A stretch of 64,000 nt of DNA from assembly GCF_002115755.1 (NCBI RefSeq), contig NZ_JFKA01000001.1, positions 124,001 to 188,000 of the forward strand, written 5' to 3'. Shown here one piece after another: positions 18,543 to 27,622 of the stretch (within the stretch, counting starts at the first letter, position 1; every line of letters begins with the position of its first letter). The notes under the pieces are model-generated. The model did no database searches. It saw only the letters and a program-made list of their open reading frames with translations, and was not told where the DNA came from. The stretch is from Thalassospira mesophila (GTDB taxonomy: Bacteria > Pseudomonadota > Alphaproteobacteria > Rhodospirillales > Thalassospiraceae). Made by a program: the position numbers and the translations under genes.

Positions 18543-18571
18543 TATAATCAGCAAAACGCACGGAGGTCCGC

Positions 18572-19615
18572 ATGGCAGATAACAAGTCTGAGAGAGATAC
18601 GGATAAAGTTCGTCGAGAAACGACAAAACTCGAGAAATTTGAAGCAAGCGTATCAAGTGACGGGCCGGTTCACCTTTTGGAGGACGATCAAACAGGTGAT
18701 CGTTTTTTGCTCTATGCTGACTCAAAAGGAATTCAGGTTCAGATCCACTATGAAGGTAATTCCCTTTGGATGACACAAGCGCAGCTCGCAACATTATTTG
18801 GGCGAGATGTGTCCGTCATATCAAGGCATATCAATAACATCATTGATGACAACGAACTTGATGCAGAGAGCAATTTGCAAAAAATGCAAATTGCTTCCTC
18901 AACAAAGCCTGTAACGCTTTATAGCCTTGATATGGTTATTTCTGTTGGCTATCGCGTCTCATCACACAAAGCGACACTGTTTCGCAAATGGGCGACCCAA
19001 AAGCTGGTTCAGTTCGCCCTGAAAGGGTTTGTCGTTGATGTTGAACGATTAAAAGACCCAAATCAGAGAGACCACTTTACAGAACTTCGGGAAATCATCC
19101 GGGAGATCCGAGCTTCCGAGGCAAACCTTTATAAAGAAATTCGCCAGATTTGTTCCCTTTGCAGCGACTATTACGCGCTTGATGAATCTGAAAAGAACCT
19201 GTTTTTCGCAACTATTCAGAATAAACTGCATTATGCTGTAACCGGCATGACCGGGGCTGAAATACGAATGAGCAGAGCCGACGCAAACCTGCCTGCAATG
19301 GGGCTTAACAGTTGGTCAGGTTCTCGCCCTCGCACAAAAGATATTTATACAGCCAAAAACTATCTTGGTGACGCAGAGATAAGAGACTTGAACAGATTTA
19401 CCGGCATGTTGCTAGATTACTTCGAACAAGAAACAGATCTTCAGCGCCTGGTTACAATGGATGATGCCCGCTCCGCACTGGACAAATTTATCCGTAATAA
19501 CGAACGCGCTTTGCTTAACCGTCCGGGTTCGATATCAAAGAGCGATGCTGACGCTTACGTCAAAGAACAATATAAAATATTTGCCGACAAACTTCGTGCG
19601 CTATCGCAAGATTAA
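18572..19615 (+). CDS. RhuM-family protein
   Basis: This 347-residue protein matches the RhuM family, first named from Salmonella pathogenicity island 3. An N-terminal segment is followed by LWMTQAQLATLFGRDVSVISRHINNI, a helix-turn-helix-like region, and then VTLYSLDMVISVGYRVSS. The C-terminal part (KDIYTAKNYLGDAEI, MLLDYFEQ, DARSALDKFI) is also conserved. The molecular function is unknown; Fic/DOC or restriction loci often carry relatives. Base composition is visibly more AT-rich than its neighbours and it splits hisE from hinT, so recent transfer is likely. It has its own ribosome site (GGAGG at about 18561). Confidence 0.85.
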   Translation: MADNKSERDTDKVRRETTKLEKFEASVSSDGPVHLLEDDQTGDRFLLYADSKGIQVQIHYEGNSLWMTQAQLATLFGRDVSVISRHINNIIDDNELDAESNLQKMQIASSTKPVTLYSLDMVISVGYRVSSHKATLFRKWATQKLVQFALKGFVVDVERLKDPNQRDHFTELREIIREIRASEANLYKEIRQICSLCSDYYALDESEKNLFFATIQNKLHYAVTGMTGAEIRMSRADANLPAMGLNSWSGSRPRTKDIYTAKNYLGDAEIRDLNRFTGMLLDYFEQETDLQRLVTMDDARSALDKFIRNNERALLNRPGSISKSDADAYVKEQYKIFADKLRALSQD

Positions 19616-19677
19616 TCCGACAGCTTGTCTAACGCACAAGACGAGTCATAACGGTCAAATTACCAATGGAAAATATC

Positions 19678-20040
19678 ATGGCATATGATTCCGAAAACAT
19701 TTTCGCCAAAATCCTGCGCGGCGACATTCCGTGCAACAAGTTTTTTGAAGACGATCACGTCCTTGCCTTTCACGACATCGCCCCGCAGGCGCCAACCCAT
19801 ATTCTGGTGATCCCCAAGGGCGCTTACACCAGCTATGACGACTTCGCGATGAATGCATCAGACGAAGAAATTCTGGCCTTTACCCGCGCGATTGGCAAAA
19901 TTGCCGCCGCAGCCGGTGTGGTCGAAGACGGCTATCGTCTGATCTCGAACACCCGCGAGCATGGCCGTCAGGATGTGCCGCATCTGCATGTCCATATCAT
20001 TGGCGGCAAAAAACTGGGCCTGATGCTGCCCCGGGACTAA
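19678..20040 (+). CDS. hinT: HIT-family nucleotide-binding protein
   Basis: This protein has 120 residues from the ATG at 19678 (an alternative in-frame ATG lies at 19666). HIT proteins hydrolyse AMP-linked substrates such as adenosine phosphoramidates. The catalytic HLHVHIIGG motif is near the C-terminus and NIFAKILRGDIPCNKFFED is a typical N-terminus. In many Alphaproteobacteria this gene follows hisE; here it is separated from it by RhuM. Confidence 0.93.
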   Translation: MAYDSENIFAKILRGDIPCNKFFEDDHVLAFHDIAPQAPTHILVIPKGAYTSYDDFAMNASDEEILAFTRAIGKIAAAAGVVEDGYRLISNTREHGRQDVPHLHVHIIGGKKLGLMLPRD

Positions 20041-20067
20041 CGGCCATTATGACGATGATAGCGCGAT

Positions 20068-20547
20068 ATGCCAGTTAAGCCCGAAATTGCAGCGGAACGC
20101 ATTTTTGCCGGCCTGAGCGGGGACTGGACCCTGCATCGGGCGATGGGCGAGACCGGCACCTTCACTGGCACAGCCCGATTTTTCATCGCCCCCGATAACC
20201 CCGAAAACACCCTGCGCTATCGCGAAGAAGGGGTTTTACAGCGCTTTGACGGCCAACATTTTGAGGGCTACCGCGAATATGATTTCGTCTTGCGCGGGCA
20301 GGCCATTGAAATGCTGTTTCGCGACCCGGTCGGTTTTGGCAATCGCTATGTCTTGCTAGATTTTAACAATATTTCTGACAATGACGTGCTTGCCGCGCAG
20401 GATCATCATCCCTGTGGAGACGATATGTATCACCACCGCATGTTCTGGCATCACAACGATCATTTCGAAACCAGAATTAAAGTTGTCGGCCCGAAAAAAG
20501 ACTATGAACTCCACACCCTTTATCACCGGGCAAAAGCGGACGGTTAA
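20068..20547 (+). CDS. DUF6314 family protein
   Basis: This 159-residue protein looks like the DUF6314 family: AGLSGDWTLHR at the N-terminus, TGTARFFIA, EYDFVLRG, and a histidine-rich tail DDMYHHRMFWHHNDHFETRIKV. The beta-rich pattern suggests a lipocalin-like barrel. Function is unknown. It follows hinT by 27 bp and its stop overlaps that of the convergent LysR gene by 4 bp. Confidence 0.75.
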   Translation: MPVKPEIAAERIFAGLSGDWTLHRAMGETGTFTGTARFFIAPDNPENTLRYREEGVLQRFDGQHFEGYREYDFVLRGQAIEMLFRDPVGFGNRYVLLDFNNISDNDVLAAQDHHPCGDDMYHHRMFWHHNDHFETRIKVVGPKKDYELHTLYHRAKADG

Positions 20548-21509
20548 TCGCCTGTAACACCATTTGCACCATCAGCAATCGCGCCAGATACTGCAGCCTC
20601 GGCCAGCAGCCATTGGCGAAAAGCCGCTATTTCCGGGTCATTCTGCCGGGTTTCATCGCACATCAGGTAATAGGCGTCACTTGCCTGCAAGCTGCCCTCG
20701 GCAACAATTTCCAGATCCCCCTTTGCCAAGGCTGTTTCAATTAAAATACGCGGCAGCAGAGCAATGCCCATGCCGCTTTTAGCGGCTTCGATCAGCATGA
20801 AAAAATGCTCGAACCCCAGACCGGGCTCACCGTGAATGACCACGTCATTGGCCAAACCCCATTGGTGCCAGGCGCGGGGGCGGGTGGTGTGTACCAACCG
20901 CGGATAACGCGCCAGCAACGTTGCCCTGTCCACTGTATCGGACTGCTCATTTTTGGCGACCAAACCGGGGGCGGCGACAACAATTTGTTGTTCTTCCAGA
21001 ATTTTAAAACTGGCAAAGCCCGGCCAGTGACCATTGCCAAAATACAGCCCCACATCCATTTGATGCACCCCCAAATCCGGCATCCGGTTTGGCGTGGCAA
21101 AATTTAACGACAGGGTTTCAATGACAGGCCGAATATTGGGAAACGCGGCTTGAAACCGGGCCAAACGCGGGATCAGCCACGCGGTTGCCAATGTTGGCAA
21201 AGCGCCGATTACCAGTTTACGATCAGACCCGCCATGGGTTAACAAATCGAGCGTGGCGGCTTCAATTTCATCAAATGCCTTTTGCAAGGCCGGTAAATAG
21301 GACCGCCCGGCATCGCGCAACATCAGTTGCGGCCCGTTGCGATCAAACAAGGATATGCCCAGCCGTGCTTCCAGATTGGCGACCTGCTGGCTGATCGCAC
21401 CGGGGGTTACGGCCAGTTCCGCGGCCGCACGGGCAAAACTGCCATGTCTTGCTGCGGCCTCGAACGCGCGCAAGGCATTTAACGACGGGGTGGCAGGGCG
21501 CAGGGCCAT
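20544..21509 (-). CDS. LysR-family transcriptional regulator (GcvA-like)
   Basis: This 321-residue LysR protein opens with SLNALRAFEAAARHGSFARAAAELAVTPGAISQQVANLE, the GcvA-group helix-turn-helix, and continues through a two-lobed effector domain. It diverges from the VOC gene with 111 bp between them, so that gene is the natural target candidate. The effector is unknown. It is similar in type to the LysR at 445-1368. Confidence 0.9.
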   Translation of the reverse strand: MALRPATPSLNALRAFEAAARHGSFARAAAELAVTPGAISQQVANLEARLGISLFDRNGPQLMLRDAGRSYLPALQKAFDEIEAATLDLLTHGGSDRKLVIGALPTLATAWLIPRLARFQAAFPNIRPVIETLSLNFATPNRMPDLGVHQMDVGLYFGNGHWPGFASFKILEEQQIVVAAPGLVAKNEQSDTVDRATLLARYPRLVHTTRPRAWHQWGLANDVVIHGEPGLGFEHFFMLIEAAKSGMGIALLPRILIETALAKGDLEIVAEGSLQASDAYYLMCDETRQNDPEIAAFRQWLLAEAAVSGAIADGANGVTGD

Positions 21510-21620
21510 AACGATAGTTTTCCTGTTGATATAATCAGAACTTCTGACTTTTTAGCCATTATCATTCTGATTTACAGTCATGACCAGCGATTACCGTTAA
21601 TTTTTCTGGAAATTAAACCC

Positions 21621-22040
21621 ATGCAAATCCCGCCGTTTCACCTGGCATTTCCGATTAAATCCATTGCCGATACCCGTGCGTTTTACATCGATATTCTGGG
21701 CTGTGACGAAGGAAGATCGACCGAAAACTGGATCGATTTCGACTTTTTCGGCCATCAGCTTTCCGCCCATGTCCGCGCCGATGCCGGGCAAAATGCCGGA
21801 ACCGGCACCGTCGATGGCGATGCTGTGCCGATCCCGCATTTTGGCGCGGTTCTGGAATGGCAACAGTGGCATGACCTGGCGGATCGTTTGAAAAATGCCA
21901 AGGTAGCTTTTTTGCTGGAACCAAAAATCCGCTTTGTTGGCGAACCGGGCGAGCAGGGCACCTTTTTTGTCACCGACCCCGCCGGAAACGGGCTGGAATT
22001 TAAAACATTCCGCGATCCGGCCATGATTTTTGCCCATTAA
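21621..22040 (+). CDS. VOC-family (glyoxalase/dioxygenase fold) protein
   Basis: This 139-residue protein has the vicinal-oxygen-chelate pattern: FHLAFPIKSIADTRAFYIDILGC at the N-terminus with the first metal histidine, a central GAVLEWQQWHDLADRL, and a C-terminal FVTDPAGNGLEFKTF with the closing glutamate. The family includes glyoxalases, ring-cleavage dioxygenases and resistance proteins; I cannot choose among them. It is divergent from a LysR gene. Confidence 0.85.
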   Translation: MQIPPFHLAFPIKSIADTRAFYIDILGCDEGRSTENWIDFDFFGHQLSAHVRADAGQNAGTGTVDGDAVPIPHFGAVLEWQQWHDLADRLKNAKVAFLLEPKIRFVGEPGEQGTFFVTDPAGNGLEFKTFRDPAMIFAH

Positions 22041-22356
22041 CCAGCCGTCGGGCTACGAAGGTCGCCCTGCGCAAATGCCACATTTCAATCTGGTCCATCT
22101 GGTCCGATGTTATGCCGGACCGGATTGCCCGCGGAGTTCAATTGCACAGGCAGTTCGTCGGCGGCATGAACAATATATCAAGCTGGTTATGGCGTGACGG
22201 CACCGGCCAAAGAAGGCTATCCTTGGCTAACAATAGCCACCGCAAAAACAGATAAATTGCCAAAAACCGCACGATGGGGGAACGCCACCAACTGGTGTGC
22301 GTTATAATTTAACCGCCCAAACAACAAACAAATTAAAAACAACCAAGGAGAGCAGC
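22041..22356. other. Intergenic region before ghrA
   Basis: About 316 bp without a convincing gene. It contains a GGTCCG...CGGACC hairpin near 22110 and an AT-rich stretch just before ghrA that should include its promoter. No known RNA or operator is seen. Confidence 0.5.
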
Positions 22357-23301
22357 ATGCCTGCGTCCGCCCCGTACAAAATCCTGATTGCCGCACAAGG
22401 CGAGGAACGACGCTGGAAAGAGGCGATGACCGCCCGGCTGCCCGATGCCACCATTTATACCCAGGATGAAACTTACGACCCGGCAGAAATTGATTTTGCC
22501 ATGCTGTGGAAACAGCCCCAGGGCATGATGAAAAGTCTTGCCAATGTGCGCGGGATTTTTTCGCTGGGTGCTGGTGTGGAACATGTGTTATCCGCCCCGA
22601 CCCTGCCAAAAAATGTTCCGATTGTCCGCCTTGAAGATGCTGGCATGGCCCAGCAGATGGTGGAATATCATATGTATGCCGCCCTGCATTTCATGCGCGA
22701 TTTTGACCATTACATGCGCTCGCAAAATGAAGGCGACTGGCATCCGCGCGACGTGGCCGAAATTGGCGATTTCCGCGTTGGCGTGATGGGCCTGGGCGCA
22801 CTGGGTGCTGCCGTTGCCTCCCGGCTTTCCGAACTGGGCTTTACCGTTTCGGGCTGGAGCCGGCGGATGAAAGCCATGGAAGGGGTCACAACCTTTGCCG
22901 GGGCCGAAACCCTTGATGAGTTTTTGGGCCAGACCGACATTCTGATTTGCCTGCTGCCGCGCACCGGGCAAACCGAAGGGCTGCTTGATACTGCGCGCCT
23001 GTCCAAATTGCCCGGAAATGCTGCCATTATCAATGCCTCACGCGGGGCGCTGATTGTTGAAGAAGACCTTTTACGCCTGCTCGATACCGGGCATTTGCGC
23101 GGGGCCTTTCTGGACGTTGCCGTCAACGAACCGCTGCCCTCTAGCCATCCGTTCTGGAACCACCCCAAAATCCGCCTGACCCCGCATATCGCGGCCGCCA
23201 CCCGGATTGGCCCGGCGGTTGACCAGATCGCCGAAAATATTGCCCGCATTGATAAGGGTGAAACCCCGCTTGGCCTGGTTGATCGCGATATCGGCTATTA
23301 A
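22357..23301 (+). CDS. ghrA: Glyoxylate/hydroxypyruvate reductase A
   Basis: This 314-residue D-2-hydroxyacid dehydrogenase reduces glyoxylate to glycolate and hydroxypyruvate to D-glycerate with NAD(P)H. The Rossmann loop VGVMGLGALGAAVASRL is central; the catalytic arginine is in INASRGA, the glutamate in VNEPLP and the histidine in TPHIAA. The ATG at 22357 has AAGGAG upstream; a longer frame opens at 22297. It appears monocistronic, ending in a terminator. Confidence 0.92.
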   Translation: MPASAPYKILIAAQGEERRWKEAMTARLPDATIYTQDETYDPAEIDFAMLWKQPQGMMKSLANVRGIFSLGAGVEHVLSAPTLPKNVPIVRLEDAGMAQQMVEYHMYAALHFMRDFDHYMRSQNEGDWHPRDVAEIGDFRVGVMGLGALGAAVASRLSELGFTVSGWSRRMKAMEGVTTFAGAETLDEFLGQTDILICLLPRTGQTEGLLDTARLSKLPGNAAIINASRGALIVEEDLLRLLDTGHLRGAFLDVAVNEPLPSSHPFWNHPKIRLTPHIAAATRIGPAVDQIAENIARIDKGETPLGLVDRDIGY

Positions 23302-23355
23302 AACCGCGGACCGACATACCTTGTGCGCAGCGACAGATGCACAAAAGCTGAATTT

Positions 23356-23386
23356 CCCCGCAATCAAACCGGTTGCGGGGATTTTT
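23356..23386 (+). terminator. Rho-independent terminator of ghrA
   Basis: CCCCGCAA (23356-23363) pairs with TTGCGGGG (23373-23380), followed by ATTTTT. It is 55 bp past the ghrA stop. Confidence 0.88.
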
Positions 23387-23502
23387 ATGGTTAAAACGCC
23401 GCAAAATCGGCTTTTCCTTGCCAAAAACCCGTTTCAATCTGGAATACAGCCCCGAATTTCCGTAAAACACAGGCAATTAATGCGTTTAACAAGGGTTTTG
23501 CC

Positions 23503-23982
23503 ATGACACAACCAACACAGCCGGTTTTTCGCTATGCCGTCCGGTCCGATTTACCCGCCATTGTCGCCTTGCTGGCCGATGACGAAAAAGGCAAAACCCG
23601 CGAAAATCTCACCGATCCCTTGCCCGATATTTATGGCAATGCCTTTGACGCCATGGAAGCCACCAACACCGATGCCTTGCCCAATAAATATCTGCTGGCC
23701 ATTATCAATGATCAGATTGTCGGTTGCCTGCAACTGACCCTGATCCCCGGCCTGTCGCGGCAGGGCCGGTTGCGCGCCCAGATCGAAGGGGTTCGGGTGT
23801 CCTCATCGTGTCGCGGGCAAAAAATTGGCGAAGCCATGATTTTACGCGCCATCGACATTTCCCGCGATCTTGGCGCATCGTTGATGCAATTCACCACCGA
23901 TAAAACCCGCGCCGATGCCCACCGGTTTTATCAACGCCTTGGTTTTGTTGCCAGCCATGAAGGCATGAAACGCGATCTGTAA
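23503..23982 (+). CDS. GNAT-family N-acetyltransferase
   Basis: This 159-residue GNAT protein has the acetyl-CoA motif RVSSSCRGQKIGEAMILRAID and the C-terminal TRADAHRFYQRLGFVASHEGMK. The N-terminal FRYAVRSDLPAIVALLADDE is a common start. The closest general type is a small-molecule or amino-acid acetyltransferase; substrate unknown. It stands alone after a terminator. Confidence 0.9.
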   Translation: MTQPTQPVFRYAVRSDLPAIVALLADDEKGKTRENLTDPLPDIYGNAFDAMEATNTDALPNKYLLAIINDQIVGCLQLTLIPGLSRQGRLRAQIEGVRVSSSCRGQKIGEAMILRAIDISRDLGASLMQFTTDKTRADAHRFYQRLGFVASHEGMKRDL

Positions 23983-24117
23983 AGGCGGTGTAAAACCGGG
24001 AAACTCGCAAGCAGAACAATGCCACATTTCGGGTTCAGGGTGTATTCTTAGCGCAAACCGGGAACACCCGGCACGTTGCAACGTTTCAGATAAACATCGC
24101 AATAGCCCGAGGAGAGC

Positions 24118-24411
24118 ATGATGAACTTGTCAGAGTTACAAGACAATGCGGTTGAACATGGTTTTACCCACAGCTTTGTCTGCACCGAAAGCGGCGTCAA
24201 ACGCGATGGCGATGGCCCGGTTTACCCGGTCAAGGATCTTCGCATTGTGCACAGCAACAGTGTCGATACCGGTACCGATCCCGGCGATGACGCCACCCTT
24301 TACATGATTGAAGCCAGCGACGGCAGCAAAGGCACGCTGATTGTTCCGGCAGGTTTTTATGCCGACCCGCACAAGGCAAAAATCATTGATCAGCTGTTGC
24401 ACCGTCATTAG
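24118..24411 (+). CDS. Small conserved hypothetical protein
   Basis: This 97-residue soluble protein has a strong GAGGAG ribosome site; the ATG at 24118 or the adjacent one at 24121 may start it. The text YPVKDLRIVHSNSVDTGTDPGDDATLYMIE and KGTLIVPAGFYAD resembles small proteins that some databases label phosphoribosylpyrophosphate synthetase. That label is not credible at this size. No catalytic motif is evident. Codon use and spacing look like a real gene. Confidence 0.7.
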   Translation: MMNLSELQDNAVEHGFTHSFVCTESGVKRDGDGPVYPVKDLRIVHSNSVDTGTDPGDDATLYMIEASDGSKGTLIVPAGFYADPHKAKIIDQLLHRH

Positions 24412-24609
24412 GACAAGACTTGAGCCATCGCAAAGGCCGCAGCAACAGGGCGCGCACAGCATGCAGCCCTAAAATCGGCAGCATTGATGACAAAATCGGC
24501 AAAAATTCATATTTAAAACAAACTATTTGCCGCAAAATCACCACCTTCTGGCGGACATATGAAAGTGCGTCATGACGAAAGCTGCGCGGGTTAAACCGCC
24601 GCCGGAGAG

Positions 24610-25200
24610 ATGGAAAATGCGATGTCCGATTTGTTGCCGTTTTTGCGTGCCTGGGTCAGCGACCCCAGACGTGTTGCCGCGATCAGCCCGTCCGGGTCTG
24701 CCCTGACCGAACTGATGACCCGCGAAGTTAACCCCCAGCATGGCCCGGTGCTGGAACTTGGTCCTGGTACGGGTGTTTTCACCCGCGCCCTTTTGGCCCG
24801 TGGCTTTGACCAGCAGGATTTAACCCTGATCGAAGCGGGCAAGGACTTTGCCCATACCCTGGCCAACCGGTTTCCCGATGCCAGAGTGGTGTGCATGGAT
24901 GCCACAAGACTGGGCAAAGCCAACCTTTACCCCGAGCATAATCTGGGCACCGTGATTAGCGGCTTGCCGTTGCTGTCGATGAATGCCCGTCAGGTGATGG
25001 GAATTTTGGGCGGGGCGTTTCGCTATGCCCGTCCGGGCGGCTATTTTTACCAGTTTACCTATGGCCCGCGATGCCCGGTTCACCCTAATATTCTCAACCG
25101 GCTGGGGCTGAAAGCCACCCGCGTGGGTCACACCATGCGCAATGTCCCGCCCTCCAGTGTCTATCGCCTGTCACGGATCGATGACACCTGGTTTGGCTAA
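24610..25200 (+). CDS. Class I SAM-dependent phospholipid N-methyltransferase-like protein
   Basis: This 196-residue methyltransferase has the SAM-binding motif I VLELGPGTGVFTRALLARG, motif II DLTLIEAGKDFAHTL and LGTVISGLPLLSM as motif IV. The pattern matches PmtA-type enzymes that methylate phosphatidylethanolamine toward phosphatidylcholine, which many Alphaproteobacteria make. KsgA-like rRNA methylases share motif I but not the rest. An alternative ATG lies at 24622. The substrate is inferred. Confidence 0.8.
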   Translation: MENAMSDLLPFLRAWVSDPRRVAAISPSGSALTELMTREVNPQHGPVLELGPGTGVFTRALLARGFDQQDLTLIEAGKDFAHTLANRFPDARVVCMDATRLGKANLYPEHNLGTVISGLPLLSMNARQVMGILGGAFRYARPGGYFYQFTYGPRCPVHPNILNRLGLKATRVGHTMRNVPPSSVYRLSRIDDTWFG

Positions 25201-25381
25201 CAGGTAAATTTTAACAAAAACAATGCGTTGATAATGATCCCACCTGAACCACCCCCGCCGCCTGCTCACTCAGCCCAATAATTCGTTACACCTGCATTCA
25301 AATATCAGCCTGTCCGGCCGGATCGTGCATCGTCGTGCAATTGCCCGATGAACCATGCTTAATGCTGCGTGGCCTCGCGGG

Positions 25382-26905
25382 TTATTTGTGGCGATACACC
25401 ATTTTTCGATAGATTAACGCCTCGGCGATGTGGCTGCGCGTCACAATATCGCTGTTGCCAAGATCGGCAATGGTGCGGGCCACACGCAAAACACGATGAT
25501 AACCGCGCGCCGAAAGCTTCATGCGCCGGGTGGCATCTTGCAATAAGGCGCGGCCTTCCGGGTCGGGGGTGGCAAAGCGTGTCAAAACCTCGCCATCGGC
25601 CAGTGCATTGCAGCTTACCTTGTTGCCAGGGCCATAGCGATTGATCTGGCGGTCCCGCGCGCGCAAAACCCGGGCGCGGACCGTGGCCGTGGTTTCGCCA
25701 TTGGCCGGGGCGTCAAGTTCGTCGGGGGTGACGGCGGGCACGTCGATTTGAATATCAAAGCGGTCAATTAACGGACCGGACAACCGCGACTGATAATCCT
25801 CGCCGCAGCGCGGTGCGCGGCTGCACGCCGCATGTTCATCGCCCAGATAGCCACAGCGGCACGGGTTCATCGCGGCAATTAATTGCACCCGGGCGGGATA
25901 GGTAACATGGGCATTGGCACGCGCAACCGAAACCTCGCCGGTTTCAAGCGGCTGACGCAGGGCATCAAGCACATTGCGCTGAAATTCCGGCAATTCATCA
26001 AGAAACAGCACCCCGTGATGGGCCAGTGAAATTTCACCGGGCCGTACCCGATGCCCGCCACCAACCAAAGCCGGCATGCTGGCCGAATGATGCGGTGATC
26101 GATAGGGACGCATGCGCACCAGCCCGCCTTCGGGCAAAATCCCCGATACCGAATGAATAACCGTGCTTTCAAGCGCCTCGGTAGGGGAAAGGTCGGGCAG
26201 CAAACCGGGCAAGCGCGCCGCCAACATCGATTTTCCCGAACCGGGCGGGCCGTTCATTAATAAATTATGTCCGCCTGCGGCCGCAATTTCCAGCGCCCGT
26301 TTGGCACTTTCCTGCCCCTTGATATCACGCAAATCGGGCTGATCGCTCGCCGGTGAAAGCGCTTTCACTGGTACCGGGCGCGGTAAAATCTGGCTGCCTT
26401 TAAAATGATTAATCAGGGATATCAGGCTCGGGGCGGCCAAAATGTCAAAATCCCCCGCCCACAGGGCTTCGGGCCCATTGGCCTTGGGGCAGATAATACC
26501 GCAATCGCGGCTTGCGGCCTCCATTGCCGCGGGCAATACCCCCCCCACCGCCGAGATCGAGCCATCCAGCCCCAATTCGCCCAGCACCACCCACGACGAC
26601 ACATCCTCAAGGCTGATCACATCCATCACAGCCAACAGACCCAAGGCTATCGGCAGATCAAAATGCGATCCTTCCTTTTGCAAATCGGCCGGGGCAAGGT
26701 TGATGGTGATGCGTTTGGGCGGCAGGGACAGACCCATAGCCGACAGCGCAGAACGGACCCGCTCACGGGCCTCGGAAACGGCTTTGTCGGGCAGGCCGAC
26801 AACGGTAAAGGCAGGCAGCCCGCTGGCCATTTGCACCTGCACATCCACCGCAATGGTGTTAATGCCGGCAAAGGCCACGGTCGTTACATGTGCAGTCATG
26901 ATCAA
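25382..26905 (-). CDS. comM: YifB/ComM-family Mg-chelatase-like AAA+ ATPase
   Basis: This 507-residue protein has an N-terminal Lon-protease-like domain (VQMASGLPAFTVVGLPDKAV), a central AAA+ domain with Walker A in NGPPGSGKSMLA and Walker B in VLFLDELPEF, and a C-terminal Mg-chelatase domain with zinc-binding cysteines (NPCRCGYLGDEHAACSRAPRC). ComM relatives act as helicases that promote branch migration during natural transformation in some bacteria. The ATG may be 26905 or 26899. The 16-bp palindrome also found at 393-408 lies inside this gene. Confidence 0.93.
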   Translation of the reverse strand: MIMTAHVTTVAFAGINTIAVDVQVQMASGLPAFTVVGLPDKAVSEARERVRSALSAMGLSLPPKRITINLAPADLQKEGSHFDLPIALGLLAVMDVISLEDVSSWVVLGELGLDGSISAVGGVLPAAMEAASRDCGIICPKANGPEALWAGDFDILAAPSLISLINHFKGSQILPRPVPVKALSPASDQPDLRDIKGQESAKRALEIAAAGGHNLLMNGPPGSGKSMLAARLPGLLPDLSPTEALESTVIHSVSGILPEGGLVRMRPYRSPHHSASMPALVGGGHRVRPGEISLAHHGVLFLDELPEFQRNVLDALRQPLETGEVSVARANAHVTYPARVQLIAAMNPCRCGYLGDEHAACSRAPRCGEDYQSRLSGPLIDRFDIQIDVPAVTPDELDAPANGETTATVRARVLRARDRQINRYGPGNKVSCNALADGEVLTRFATPDPEGRALLQDATRRMKLSARGYHRVLRVARTIADLGNSDIVTRSHIAEALIYRKMVYRHK

Positions 26906-27154
26906 GCCTGTCTAATCCCCAAGACCATCACTTTGGCGCTAAAAGGAAAAACAGGCAACCGGCACGTGCAGATTTGAAAAATCATGCCCGGAAAGGACGG
27001 GGCGTAATGCCGTCAATGTCAGAAAAACCATCAAACAAGACGGCTTTTGAAAACCTTCGACACATTCTGCACGGCCATCTGAAATACCAAACATGCCGCA
27101 TTTTACGATATAAAATCAGCAAGCTGATCTTATATCGATTCCGGGCCGCGTTGA

Positions 27155-27463
27155 TTATTTACTATCGTCTTTGGGATCGGCAACATCATCGTCTTCGATG
27201 TCGTCATCATTTTCGTCTTCAACGTCGTCGCCAATTTCGTTGGCAACAACACCGCCTTCACGCGGCACCAGAAATTCCTTGCGGCAAGGAACGGCTTTGC
27301 CTTCAACCACGGTCCAGCCGAAATTGCGCATTTTACCGAAACTTTCGCGTTTCATGGTAATGCCGCTGGCCTTGTGCAGGCGGACTTCATCGGGGTTTTC
27401 CCCTTTGATTTTACGGGCCCGTGCCCAGGCGCGTTCACGAACAGCTTTGGAAATTGGGGTCAT
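27155..27463 (-). CDS. Small hypothetical protein with acidic tail
   Basis: This protein has about 102 residues from the ATG at 27463, which has AGGA upstream; an upstream ATG at 27496 is less likely. The N-terminal half is basic (VRERAWARARKIKGENPDEVRL), and the last 30 residues are almost all Asp/Glu. The AWxRARKIKGxNPDxxR phrase recalls the N-terminal part of small HNH-like proteins, but the His-Asn residues are absent (GWTVVEG instead of GWxxDH). Function unknown. Confidence 0.65.
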   Translation of the reverse strand: MTPISKAVRERAWARARKIKGENPDEVRLHKASGITMKRESFGKMRNFGWTVVEGKAVPCRKEFLVPREGGVVANEIGDDVEDENDDDIEDDDVADPKDDSK

Positions 27464-27622
27464 GACATCCTGATCATTAAATGCGGCGCAAGCCACACGT
27501 GAAAGACAGCCGCCCTGTATAGACGATTTTCAAAAATGCGACAGGGCGATTATCGGGCGATGATAACGTTTATCGCAGTATATCCCAACCATCGCGGTTG
27601 GACGAAAAATCACGGTGTCGGG

